Assembly: GCA_964369955.1 (NCBI GenBank)
Contig: CAYJFQ010000008.1
Coordinates: forward strand, 1 to 62,669
DNA: 62,669 nt
DNA from: CAYJFQ01 sp964369955
GTDB lineage: Bacteria; Bacillota_I; Bacilli_A; Erysipelotrichales; Erysipelotrichaceae
Direction of reading: 5' to 3'
Translations under genes and position numbers: made by a program
The notes under the pieces: model-generated
The model's database searches: none
Told to the model about the DNA's origin: nothing
What the model saw: only the letters and a program-made list of their open reading frames with translations
Shown: one piece after another, positions 32,351 through 41,079 of the stretch
Layout: each line of letters opens with the position of its first letter
Numbering within the stretch: position 1 is the stretch's first letter

Positions 32351-34705
32351 TTATTTTTTAACTATTTGTAACCTTAGACAGAATTGAACCATTTCAACTG
32401 AAATCTTATCCATCATTTCATTAAACAGTTCATACCCCTCTGCAACATATTGTTGAAGTGGATTACTAGATGCATAGGACCTTAAACCTATTCCATTTCT
32501 TAATTTAGTCATTATATCAATATGACTTACCCACATTCTATCAATAGTTGACAATAGTACTTTCTTTTCAAAATTAAATATTTTTTCTGCATCATCCGGG
32601 TTCTTTAAAAATTCATCAATTTTAGATTGATATTGGTTCCAACCAAATTCCTCAACTTCTCTCACAATATCTTGATTTGAAAGCTCAGTTAGTCCACCAA
32701 AGTTAAATTTATCAACATTAAGTCCAATAACTTTCATAGCCTCAGTTAAATCTTCGACATTGACATCATTCTTTTTACCAGATTCAATATTAGTAATGGT
32801 GATGTTAGATAAAACTGATTTAAACATATTATTAATTACTTGATGTACATCATCATTATCAAGTATTTCATTACGCTGTTGATAGATTATCTCTCTTTGT
32901 TGACGAAGTACATCATCATATTCTAATAATGTTTTACGCACATCAAAGTTTTGTCCCTCAATTCTCTTTTGAGCACTTTCAATTGAACTACTTAACATCT
33001 TAGATTCAATTTTAGTATCTCCGAATGTCGAGAATAAACTCTCTACTCTACTGCCACCGAATCTTACCATTAAATCATCTTGCATTGAAACATAGAATTG
33101 AGAAAATCCAGGATCACCTTGACGACCTGCACGCCCTCTTAACTGATTATCGATACGTCTAGATTCATGTCTTTCACTACCAATAACTGCAAGCCCACCT
33201 AAAGCACGAACTTCATCACTAATTTTAATATCTGTTCCGCGTCCTGCCATGTTTGTTGCGACAGTAACTTTTCCAGGCAATCCAGCTTCAGAGATAATAT
33301 CAGCTTCTTTAGCATGGTTTTTCGCATTTAAGACATTATGTCTAATACCTCTTTGTTTTAACAGTTTAGAAACAAAATCACTCGTCTCTACCGAGATAGT
33401 TCCAACAAGAATTGGTTGCCCTAATTTATGGCGTAGCTCAATCTCTTGAATCATTGCTTCATATTTCGATTTAACAGTTCCATATACCGCATCAGCTGCA
33501 TCAATTCTTGCGATTGGTCGATTAGTCGGAATTTCAATAACACGCATGTTATAGATCTTTGTGAACTCCTCTTCTTCAGTTTTTGCAGTTCCTGTCATAC
33601 CTGATAATTTTTCATATAATCTGAAAAAGTTTTGATAAGTGATAGTCGCAAGTGTTGATGTTTCTTGTTTAATAGGTACATGTTCTTTAGCTTCAATTGC
33701 TTGGTGTAACCCATCACTAAAAGCTCTACCTGGCATTAAACGTCCTGTAAATTGATCAACAATTACAATTTCTTTGGTATCACTAACAACATACTCAACA
33801 TCATTTGTCATAATATAGTTAGCCCTTAAAGCCTGATTAATGTGGTGAACTAAATTAGTATGTTCCATACTATATAAATTATCGATCTTAAAACCACGCT
33901 CTGCCTTAGAGATACCCTCAGCAGTTAAATTAATTTGTTTTGTCTTAATATCAATTTCATAATCTTCATTATTTTTTAATCTTTTAACAAATGTGTCAGC
34001 TTGTACATAAAGATTAGCAGTTTGTTTACTACCACCTGAAATAATTAATGGAGTTCTTGACTCATCAACTAAAATTGAATCTACCTCATCAACTAAAGCA
34101 TAGTTTAATTGACGCATAACTCTTTCATCTTTATTTGTGACCATATTATCACGAAGATAATCAAATCCTAATTCTGCATTTGTCGTATATGTAATATCAC
34201 ATAAATAAGCAGCCTTTTTACTAGCTTTAACTAATGATCTTAAATTAACTCCAACAGTTAAACCCAATGCTTCATGAATTTTACCCATCCAATTTGCATC
34301 TCTCTCAGCTAAGTATTCATTTACAGTGACGACATGAACACCCTTACCACTTAAAGCATTTAAATAAACCGGCATTACAGAAGTAAGTGTCTTACCTTCA
34401 CCAGTCTTCATTTCCGCAATATCACCTTGGTGTAAAGCGATACCACCCAAAACTTGAACATGATAGGCATATTCTCCAATTACTCTTTTAGCCATTTCTC
34501 TAACATTTGCAAAAGCTTCAGGTAATAGCTCGTCTAAAGTTTCACCATTATTAAATCTATCTTTAAATAAAGCAGTATTATTCTTTAACTGTTCATCAGT
34601 TAAACTAGAAAATTTATCAGCTAAAGCTTCAACAGCTACTGCTTTTTTTTCTAGTTCTTTCAACCTTTTTTTATCAATACCAAATAATGTATCCAAGAAA
34701 GCCAT
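32351..34705 (-). CDS. secA: SecA preprotein translocase ATPase
   Basis: A 784-aa SecA motor that drives preproteins through SecYEG. Walker A MKTGEGKTLT is at about residues 99-108, followed by DEVDSILVDESRTPLI (about 208-223) and the helicase region GTDIKISDEVRALGGL and RRIDNQLRGRAGRQGDPG. The C-terminal Cys-rich zinc motif that binds SecB is missing; the chain ends at RLQIVKK, which explains its shorter length. This is common in low-GC Gram-positives. A strong GGAGG site lies 7 bases before ATG. The prfB gene follows. Confidence 0.97.
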   Translation of the reverse strand: MAFLDTLFGIDKKRLKELEKKAVAVEALADKFSSLTDEQLKNNTALFKDRFNNGETLDELLPEAFANVREMAKRVIGEYAYHVQVLGGIALHQGDIAEMKTGEGKTLTSVMPVYLNALSGKGVHVVTVNEYLAERDANWMGKIHEALGLTVGVNLRSLVKASKKAAYLCDITYTTNAELGFDYLRDNMVTNKDERVMRQLNYALVDEVDSILVDESRTPLIISGGSKQTANLYVQADTFVKRLKNNEDYEIDIKTKQINLTAEGISKAERGFKIDNLYSMEHTNLVHHINQALRANYIMTNDVEYVVSDTKEIVIVDQFTGRLMPGRAFSDGLHQAIEAKEHVPIKQETSTLATITYQNFFRLYEKLSGMTGTAKTEEEEFTKIYNMRVIEIPTNRPIARIDAADAVYGTVKSKYEAMIQEIELRHKLGQPILVGTISVETSDFVSKLLKQRGIRHNVLNAKNHAKEADIISEAGLPGKVTVATNMAGRGTDIKISDEVRALGGLAVIGSERHESRRIDNQLRGRAGRQGDPGFSQFYVSMQDDLMVRFGGSRVESLFSTFGDTKIESKMLSSSIESAQKRIEGQNFDVRKTLLEYDDVLRQQREIIYQQRNEILDNDDVHQVINNMFKSVLSNITITNIESGKKNDVNVEDLTEAMKVIGLNVDKFNFGGLTELSNQDIVREVEEFGWNQYQSKIDEFLKNPDDAEKIFNFEKKVLLSTIDRMWVSHIDIMTKLRNGIGLRSYASSNPLQQYVAEGYELFNEMMDKISVEMVQFCLRLQIVKK

Positions 34706-34788
34706 ATTTATTCCTCCAAAACGTCTCTATAATTATACACTATTATTATAGAAAAAAATAACTAACACTCCTACAATTAAAAAAGAAA

Positions 34789-34812
34789 AAAAGTAACCCT
34801 AGGGTTACTTTT
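34789..34812 (-). terminator. Terminator after the cold-shock gene pair
   Basis: Perfect 24-base palindrome AAAAGTAACCCT / AGGGTTACTTTT with no unpaired loop base in the DNA repeat. A/T tracts on both sides could allow bidirectional action. Confidence 0.85.
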
Positions 34813-34834
34813 ATCAGCTATAATTTATAATAAA

Positions 34835-35041
34835 TTATTTAGGCTCAATGTCTTTAGCTTGTTTACCACGATCAGTAGTAATTACGCTATATTCAACTTC
34901 AACTTCAGGATCGATAGTTTTGAAACCATCCATTACTAAATCTGAAAAGTGGAAGAAAATATCTTCACCTTCGTTAGAAGTAATAAACCCGAAACCTTTA
35001 GTCTTATTAAAAGACTTTACTTTCCCGTTAAATTTGCTCAT
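34835..35041 (-). CDS. Cold-shock protein (copy 2)
   Basis: A 68-aa CspA-type OB-fold RNA chaperone. RNP1 KGFGFITS and RNP2 DIFFHFS are present, with a KVKSFNKTKG start and a charged C-terminus ending in KQAKDIEPK. It overlaps the first cold-shock gene by one base (TAATG). It differs from copy 1 mainly in the loop around VMDGFKTIDPEVEVEYS, so the two probably differ in RNA preference or expression. It has its own terminator downstream. Located after comFC. Confidence 0.93.
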   Translation of the reverse strand: MSKFNGKVKSFNKTKGFGFITSNEGEDIFFHFSDLVMDGFKTIDPEVEVEYSVITTDRGKQAKDIEPK

Positions 35042-35235
35042 TATACTTTTCTAACATCCTTTGCTTGAGGACCTTTGTCAGTATCAGCGATTTCAAATTC
35101 TACTAATTGACCTTCATCTAAAGATTTGAAACCTTCATCTAAAATTTGAGAATAATGTACAAAGATATCTTTACCTTCATAATCTAAAAAACCAAATCCT
35201 TTTGCTGCGTTAAACCATTTTACTTTTGCTTGCAT
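35041..35235 (-). CDS. Cold-shock protein (copy 1)
   Basis: A 64-aa CspA-type RNA chaperone: KVKWFNAAKGFGFLDYEGKD with RNP1, then IFVHYSQI as RNP2. It starts with ATG after AAGGAGATTGTAA. It begins one base after the comFC stop, so it is likely read through from the comF operon as well as from any own promoter, which I do not clearly see. It is a tandem paralogue of the next gene. Confidence 0.93.
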   Translation of the reverse strand: MQAKVKWFNAAKGFGFLDYEGKDIFVHYSQILDEGFKSLDEGQLVEFEIADTDKGPQAKDVRKV

Positions 35236-35892
35236 TTACAATCTCCTTCCAATGCTATTATTGTTGACTAGCTGCGTTGAAATCGCACCAACTAATGCCT
35301 CTACTTGATAACCTTGATCTTTTAACAACTTATAACACGTTAATAGTGTTTGACCAGTTGTTACAACATCATCTACCAATAAGATTTTTCCTTCAATCTC
35401 AATATCCTTTCGAAGATGGATATGTTGACTAATCTGAAATCTCTGGTAATAACTTGAACGTTTCTGTTCGATGTTATCTTTAGTAAAGACTTCTTTGTAA
35501 TTTAAACCCAATAAACGAAACATTTTTTCGACAAAAGAGAATCCTCTTTCCTTAAGTTTTAAATCACTTGATGGCACTCCCACAACGGTATAGCCCAGGT
35601 ATTGTTTATGTAGTTTTTTTGCAAAGGGATAGATAATGATATCCGCAAGCGCTTCATCCCCTAATTCCTTAAATTGAATTATCAGATTTCGGTAAAATTC
35701 AGTGTACTGATATAATGCTCTAACCTTCAAATCTTCTAACACTACAATACAATTCAATTTTACAAGTAATTTACGACAATTACAACATATATTGTCTTTA
35801 TTTATCATAAAAGTGAAGATATTTATACCTGAATCCAAATTTTCATCACAAATTAGACATTTTTGTTCATTTTCTTGATTAAAGAAATGCAT
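35236..35892 (-). CDS. comFC: ComFC phosphoribosyltransferase-like competence protein
   Basis: A 218-aa ComFC: an N-terminal zinc-ribbon-like Cys cluster (CLICDEN then CCNCRKLL, residues 17-41), an insert, and a phosphoribosyltransferase domain whose PRPP loop is KILLVDDVVTTGQTLLTC (about 170-186). Needed for transformation in Bacillus and relatives, where it works with ComFA during uptake of single-stranded DNA. It overlaps comFA by 40 bases; AAAGGTG precedes the ATG by 6 bases. Its presence suggests DNA uptake ability, or its remnant. Confidence 0.92.
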   Translation of the reverse strand: MHFFNQENEQKCLICDENLDSGINIFTFMINKDNICCNCRKLLVKLNCIVVLEDLKVRALYQYTEFYRNLIIQFKELGDEALADIIIYPFAKKLHKQYLGYTVVGVPSSDLKLKERGFSFVEKMFRLLGLNYKEVFTKDNIEQKRSSYYQRFQISQHIHLRKDIEIEGKILLVDDVVTTGQTLLTCYKLLKDQGYQVEALVGAISTQLVNNNSIGRRL

Positions 35893-36965
35893 TCTAACAC
35901 CTTTCTATCTCTACTATTAGTTAATAAATAAGCATTACCATAAGGATATTTTATACTCCTACCAACTCTACCAGTCATCTGAATTAAAGAAGCTCTATCA
36001 AAAACGAAATGATCAGCATTAAATACTAAGACATCAACTTTAGGTATTGTTACTCCTCTTTCTAAAACTGTTGTACTAAATAATATCTTAAATTCTTCAT
36101 TAAGAAAAGATTCAATAATCTTTTCTTTTTCCTCAGATTTCGAAGTAATTAATCTCGCTTCTTTAAATAGTAGATTATAATATTCAGCCATTTTAATTGT
36201 TGGAAAGAAAACAATTATTTTATTACTTTTCTTTAATATCTTAATTAAATAATAAATATTAAAAATACTAATAGTTCTTATCTCGACAGGTTCAATAATC
36301 TTATTTTTATGAGGTCTTTCAAATAACTGAAAAGTTAAATCACTTCTTTCTAAGACAAATGCATCAGGAGTTGCAGTTAAGTATATATGTTTACTCTTTG
36401 TAGAAGTAATTGCAAAATTTTGAAGCAATTGATTATTTTTAAACGGAAAAGCATCTGGTTCATCAATGATTAAGTAATCAAAATATTGATAGTATCGATA
36501 TAGCTGATGAGTAGTACACACTATTAAATCTCCGAAAACTTCATTTGTAAAACCTTGACATACCGGAACTACTTTAATGCCATGAAAATATGATTTTAGA
36601 CGACTAGCAAGTTGTAAAACAACAGATCTTCTAGGTATTGCCCAACCAACTTTTAAGCCACTTTTTAAAGCGTCACTAATCATTTCTAAAACAATTTCTG
36701 TTTTGCCAGCGCCACAAGCTGCAAACACTAAGATATTATGATGATGATAATTTTCTTTAATTTTTGTAGAAATAATTTTTTGTTTTTCTGTTAATTGAAA
36801 GCTCAAATTGTAATCTGAATTTTCTATTTTTATCTCTTCATTGTTTGCCTCTAGTTTGCGAAGATGGTTAAAGCATTTCCGACAATACCAGCCTTTACTA
36901 CCTAAATAAAAGTATCTGTTCTCTTCATTTAAACAATAAGGACATTTCTCTAGTTTTTCATTCAT
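35853..36965 (-). CDS. comFA: ComFA DNA helicase-like competence ATPase
   Basis: A 370-aa superfamily-2 helicase-like ATPase pulling transforming DNA into the cytosol. The N-terminal four-Cys zinc motif is CPYC...CRKC (residues 8-35). Walker A is FAACGAGKTEI (about 82-92), and the DEAD-box equivalent is LIIDEPDAFP. The C-terminal motif VI is QMTGRVGRSIKYP (about 333-345). It is slightly shorter than B. subtilis ComFA (about 460 aa). No Shine-Dalgarno is seen at the start. It leads the comFA-comFC-csp-csp unit. Confidence 0.93.
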   Translation of the reverse strand: MNEKLEKCPYCLNEENRYFYLGSKGWYCRKCFNHLRKLEANNEEIKIENSDYNLSFQLTEKQKIISTKIKENYHHHNILVFAACGAGKTEIVLEMISDALKSGLKVGWAIPRRSVVLQLASRLKSYFHGIKVVPVCQGFTNEVFGDLIVCTTHQLYRYYQYFDYLIIDEPDAFPFKNNQLLQNFAITSTKSKHIYLTATPDAFVLERSDLTFQLFERPHKNKIIEPVEIRTISIFNIYYLIKILKKSNKIIVFFPTIKMAEYYNLLFKEARLITSKSEEKEKIIESFLNEEFKILFSTTVLERGVTIPKVDVLVFNADHFVFDRASLIQMTGRVGRSIKYPYGNAYLLTNSRDRKVLECISLIKKMNKNV

Positions 36966-37002
36966 TACTTATTATTCTTAAAATAAATATATTTACCTAA
37001 TA

Positions 37003-37032
37003 AAATAACAAAGAAATTAATCTTTGTTATTT
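37003..37032 (-). terminator. Terminator of the liv/CBS-ACT operon
   Basis: Perfect 12-bp stem AAATAACAAAGA (37003-37014) / TCTTTGTTATTT (37021-37032), 6-base loop. The CBS-ACT stop codon (37027-37029) is in the stem. Confidence 0.85.
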
Positions 37033-37683
37033 ATTTGAATTATTATATGAATAAACTCCAGTAATTTTATAACCTTTTTTAGTTAAAGCCGATTCCACTT
37101 TATCTGTATTAGTATCATCAGCTAATACCGTTATTGTAAAGATTCCATCTACTTGTATAATACTCAAACGATTGATACTGACATTACATACAGTAAAAGT
37201 GTTTGCAATATCAGCCAATACTCCGACACTATCCTCACTTACTTCAATTTCAATTCTTTTCCCAGCTTTGAAATAACCAAGAATGTCAATTAGTGAATCA
37301 ATAATATCATTAATCGTTAGAATACCAACAAGATTATAACTATCATCCACAACCGGTAGGCACCCAATATCATTCTTACGCATTAAATAAGCAGCTTCTT
37401 CTAGTAATGCATCAGGTCCAATAGTGATTACATCTTTAATCATAATTTCTTTAACTGTCATTTTCGATAGAACATAATTCATCTCATGAATACTTAAGCT
37501 TGAGGCTTTGGAAGGTGTATGAGCTGAAATTACTCCAGCTGTAATTAAACCTACTAACTTATGTCCTGATACTACTGGTAAACGATGTAAGTCGTGATTA
37601 CTCATAATATTTAAAGCTTCATTAATTTTAAAGTCTTGATTAATTGTGAATACTTCTTTATGCATTTTATTACGTACGTACAT
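37027..37683 (-). CDS. CBS-pair plus ACT-domain protein
   Basis: A 218-aa sensor with two CBS motifs (about residues 8-60, HKEVFTINQDFKINEAL; about 76-135, ITIGPDALLEEAAYLMR) and a C-terminal ACT domain (about 140-215, RIEIEVSEDSVGVLADIANTF). This is the AcuB-like architecture. CBS pairs bind adenosine nucleotides and ACT domains bind amino acids. It is the last gene of the branched-chain amino-acid ABC operon, 1 base from livF, so it may gauge amino acid or energy status to tune uptake. That link is inference. GGAGG precedes the start. Confidence 0.88.
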   Translation of the reverse strand: MYVRNKMHKEVFTINQDFKINEALNIMSNHDLHRLPVVSGHKLVGLITAGVISAHTPSKASSLSIHEMNYVLSKMTVKEIMIKDVITIGPDALLEEAAYLMRKNDIGCLPVVDDSYNLVGILTINDIIDSLIDILGYFKAGKRIEIEVSEDSVGVLADIANTFTVCNVSINRLSIIQVDGIFTITVLADDTNTDKVESALTKKGYKITGVYSYNNSNK

Positions 37684-37684
37684 T

Positions 37685-38389
37685 CTATCCTCCTAAATAA
37701 GCTTTTTTAATAGAATCTAGATTCATTAAATCTTTAGCATCTCCTGATTCAACTATTTTTCCAGTTTCTAACACATAGGCTCTGTCCGCTATACTTAATG
37801 CCATTTTAGCATTTTGTTCAATTAAAAGTATAGTAGTTCCACTAGCATTAATTTCTTTTATAATATTAAAAATTTCTTTTACAAATATTGGAGCTAACCC
37901 CATCGACGGTTCATCCAAAAGCAATAATCGTGGATTAGACATTAGAGCTCTGCCCATAGCTAACATTTGTTGCTCACCACCAGATAAAGTACCGGCTAAC
38001 TGATTTTTTCTTTCTTTAAGAATAGGAAAACTACGGTAAACTCGTTCCAAATTATCCGCAATTTCTTTTTTATCTTTTCTCAAATAAGCACCCATCTCTA
38101 GATTTTCATAAACACTCATATCTGCAAATACACGTCTACCTTCAGGAATTTGAGATATTCCTAATTTAACAACATTTTTAGCATCCAATTTAGTGATATC
38201 TTTTCCTTCAAAGATTATTTCTCCTGCTTGCTTATTAACAAGGCGAGATATTGCATTAACAGTTGTAGTTTTTCCAGCGCCATTAGCACCAATCAATGTG
38301 ACGATTTCCCCTTGATTAACTTCCAAAGTGATATCTTTAATGGCATTAATAGCTCCATAAGAAACTTCTAGATTATTAACCTTCAACAT
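37685..38389 (-). CDS. livF: Branched-chain amino-acid ABC transporter ATPase LivF
   Basis: A 234-aa ABC ATPase: Walker A GANGAGKTT (residues 34-42), signature LSGGEQQML (about 137-145), Walker B LLLLDEPSMGLAP (about 156-168). The GRRVFADMSVYENLEMGA segment is typical of LivF. It pairs with LivG. The start overlaps the livG stop by one base. Confidence 0.95.
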   Translation of the reverse strand: MLKVNNLEVSYGAINAIKDITLEVNQGEIVTLIGANGAGKTTTVNAISRLVNKQAGEIIFEGKDITKLDAKNVVKLGISQIPEGRRVFADMSVYENLEMGAYLRKDKKEIADNLERVYRSFPILKERKNQLAGTLSGGEQQMLAMGRALMSNPRLLLLDEPSMGLAPIFVKEIFNIIKEINASGTTILLIEQNAKMALSIADRAYVLETGKIVESGDAKDLMNLDSIKKAYLGG

Positions 38390-39165
38390 TACATCTCACC
38401 TCCTAGATATGCTTCAATAACTCTTTTATTAGTCTTAATTTCTTCAGGTATACCCTCTGCTATTAATGAACCATAATCTAAAACATAAATTCTTTCACAA
38501 ATATTCATAACTAAACTCATATCATGTTCAATTAAAATTACTGTTAAATTAAAATCATTTTTAATTCTTCTGATCAATTTAGTTAACTCTGCAGTTTCAT
38601 TAGGGTTCATTCCAGCTGCTGGTTCATCTAAAAATAATAATTTGGGATTAGTTGCTAAGGCTCTAGCAATCTCTAATATTCTCTGTTCACCATAAGGTAA
38701 GTTAGAAGCCAAAACATCTGCCTTATCCTTTAATCCTACAAACTCTAACAGTTCTAATGATTTCTCTGTAATCAGTTTTTCTTTCGTGTAAAAAACCGGC
38801 AACCTTAATACAGCTGCTAAAAAACCATACTTAGCTTCTTTATTCATTGCGATTTTAACATTTTCTAAAACTGATAATTTTTTAAATAAACGAATATTCT
38901 GAAAAGTTCTAGTTACTCCTTTGTTTGCGATAATATAAGGATTTAAATTAGCGATCTTTTCCATTTTTCCGTTCACATTTAATTCAATACTTCCTTCGGT
39001 TATTGTATAAACCCCAGTTAACAAGTTAAACAAAGTAGTCTTTCCAGCACCATTAGGCCCAATTAATCCCACTAATTCACCTTGATTTAAATGTAAGTTA
39101 ACATTGGATACAGCAGTTAATCCCCCAAAGTTTTTAGTTAAATTTTTGACATCTAAAATTTTCAT
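38389..39165 (-). CDS. livG: Branched-chain amino-acid ABC transporter ATPase LivG
   Basis: A 258-aa ABC ATPase with Walker A GPNGAGKTT (residues 36-44), TRTFQNIRLFKKLSVLENV, the variant signature LPYGEQRIL, and FLDEPAAGMNPNET. These match LivG (LPYGxQR is its usual form). It lies directly against livM and overlaps livF by one base. Confidence 0.95.
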   Translation of the reverse strand: MKILDVKNLTKNFGGLTAVSNVNLHLNQGELVGLIGPNGAGKTTLFNLLTGVYTITEGSIELNVNGKMEKIANLNPYIIANKGVTRTFQNIRLFKKLSVLENVKIAMNKEAKYGFLAAVLRLPVFYTKEKLITEKSLELLEFVGLKDKADVLASNLPYGEQRILEIARALATNPKLLFLDEPAAGMNPNETAELTKLIRRIKNDFNLTVILIEHDMSLVMNICERIYVLDYGSLIAEGIPEEIKTNKRVIEAYLGGEM

Positions 39166-40125
39166 TTATTTAACCTCCGACTTTTTAAATTTATTTAAGA
39201 AATAACTAACAGTAAACTCTTTAGTTCCAAATATTCCTTGTGGTCTAAAGATCATGATCGCAACTAGCATTATTGCGTAAAAAATCATTCGATACTCAGA
39301 AAAACCTTGTAAAACAACATTGATAATACCCAAGACAACAGCCGAAACTGCAGAACCAGTAAAACTACCCATTCCACCAAAAACAACCGTAACTAAGATA
39401 TCAATAGATTTTGCAAAACCGAAAGTTTCAGGCTTAATAACAAAGAAGTACGATGCATAGAAAGCCCCTGCTACACTTGCGATAGCTGCCCCAATAATAA
39501 AGGCATATATCTTATATTTAGTTGTATTAACGCCCATCGCTTCTGCTGCAATCTCATCTTCTCTAACACTGATACAAGCACGACCCAAAGCACTTCTTGT
39601 AAAGTTTATAATAACTAATAAACTTAAAAATATTCCTAAAAATAGAACATTCCAATTTACAAGTTTCGGAATACCGCTAATACCAGCAGCGCCATTAGTA
39701 ATATCTAAATTTAAAACAATTATTCTAATAATTTCTGCAAAACCAAGAGTCGCAATCGCTAAATAATCACCCTTTAAACGTAAAGTAGGAATTGCGATCA
39801 CAAGTCCAAATAAACTACTAACAATAATCCCAACAATAATTCCAATAATTAAACCAATATAGTTAGGCATTATTTTTAAAATAATAGCAGTACTATATGC
39901 ACCAATACACATAAATCCAGCATGACCTAACGAAAATTGACCAGTCACACCAATAATTAAGTTTAAACTAATGGCTAAGATTACGTTAATAGAAATGATT
40001 GCTAGAGTAATTTCATAGTATGCATTAATAATTCCGGTGCTAATTAATATCGAAACTATCCCATAAACAGCAATAGATATAATCAACCACCATAAGTTAG
40101 TTTTCGAAAAAAGATTTTTCATCAC
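39166..40125 (-). CDS. livM: Branched-chain amino-acid ABC permease LivM
   Basis: A 319-aa permease with about nine membrane helices and the LivM hallmark TLGFAEIIRIIVLNLDITNG, GLVIAIPTLRLKGDYLAIAT and VFGGMGSFTGS. Start is GTG 40125 or ATG 40122 after AAAGGAG; both overlap the livH stop. Forms the LivHM membrane channel. Confidence 0.95.
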   Translation of the reverse strand: MMKNLFSKTNLWWLIISIAVYGIVSILISTGIINAYYEITLAIISINVILAISLNLIIGVTGQFSLGHAGFMCIGAYSTAIILKIMPNYIGLIIGIIVGIIVSSLFGLVIAIPTLRLKGDYLAIATLGFAEIIRIIVLNLDITNGAAGISGIPKLVNWNVLFLGIFLSLLVIINFTRSALGRACISVREDEIAAEAMGVNTTKYKIYAFIIGAAIASVAGAFYASYFFVIKPETFGFAKSIDILVTVVFGGMGSFTGSAVSAVVLGIINVVLQGFSEYRMIFYAIMLVAIMIFRPQGIFGTKEFTVSYFLNKFKKSEVK

Positions 40126-41000
40126 ACTTTCTCCTTTCGATTTTTACCTAAAAGTCCAGCTGGTTTAATAATTAAAATTAGAATAAGAATTCCATAAACA
40201 ACCGCATCTTTATATAGAGAGCTACCATAACCACTAACTAAGGTTTCAACAACTCCAATAAAGAAACCACCAAACATTGCCCCGGGAATAATACCAATTC
40301 CTCCAAACACTGCTGCAATGAAAGCTTTCAATCCAGGAACTGTCCCCATCAATGGATTAATAGTATTATAATAAACTCCAACTAAAATTCCAGCAGCACC
40401 AGCTAAAGCACTGCCAATCGCAAAAGTGTAAGAAATAGTTTTGTTAACATCAATACCCATTAATCGAGCGGCATCTGCATCTGCAGAAACTGCGCGCATT
40501 GCTTTTCCAACTTTTGTCTTTTTAACAATAAACTGTAAAACAACCATTAAGATGATTGTGGTTAAAAATATCGCAATCTGTTGTAAACTTATTTGAATAT
40601 TTCCAAAAGCATAAATTGTATTTGGTAGAACATCCGGATAAGTTTTAACTCCAGCCCCCATGATATTCATAGTTGAATACTGTAAAAAGAAAGAAACTCC
40701 GATTGCGGTAATTAATGCCGCAATTCTAGTCGCATTTCTTAATGGTTTGTAAGCAATTCTTTCGATAAGCACCCCTATTAATGCACTTAATGCCATAGCT
40801 ACAATTAAAGCTAGGAAAAAGTTTAACTTAAAGTAAGTTATTGCAATATATCCAATATAAGCACCCAGCATGTAAATATCACCATGTGCGAAGTTAATTA
40901 GTTTAATAATTCCATAAACCATTGTATACCCTAAGGCAATAAGTGCATAGATACTACCTAAGGATAAACCGTTTATCAATTGTTGTAAAAATTGATCCAT
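40122..41000 (-). CDS. livH: Branched-chain amino-acid ABC permease LivH
   Basis: A 292-aa permease: GLSLGSIYALIALGYTMVYG at the N-terminus, INFAHGDIYMLGAYIG, and FGGIGIIPGAMFGGF, all LivH signatures. About eight membrane helices. It is the first gene after the hairpin that follows the binding-protein gene. Confidence 0.95.
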   Translation of the reverse strand: MDQFLQQLINGLSLGSIYALIALGYTMVYGIIKLINFAHGDIYMLGAYIGYIAITYFKLNFFLALIVAMALSALIGVLIERIAYKPLRNATRIAALITAIGVSFFLQYSTMNIMGAGVKTYPDVLPNTIYAFGNIQISLQQIAIFLTTIILMVVLQFIVKKTKVGKAMRAVSADADAARLMGIDVNKTISYTFAIGSALAGAAGILVGVYYNTINPLMGTVPGLKAFIAAVFGGIGIIPGAMFGGFFIGVVETLVSGYGSSLYKDAVVYGILILILIIKPAGLLGKNRKEKV

Positions 41001-41027
41001 ATTAATCTCCCGCTAATTAAATTGATA

Positions 41028-41057
41028 AAAATAGGTGAAATTACTTTCACCTATTTT
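41028..41057 (-). terminator. Polarity hairpin after the Liv binding-protein gene
   Basis: Perfect 13-bp stem AAAATAGGTGAAA (41028-41040) / TTTCACCTATTTT (41045-41057), 4-base loop, in the gap between the binding-protein gene and livH. A partial terminator or 3' stabiliser here would keep binding protein in excess of the permease. Confidence 0.75.
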
Positions 41058-41079
41058 GTAAAGTATATATTGTTAACTC

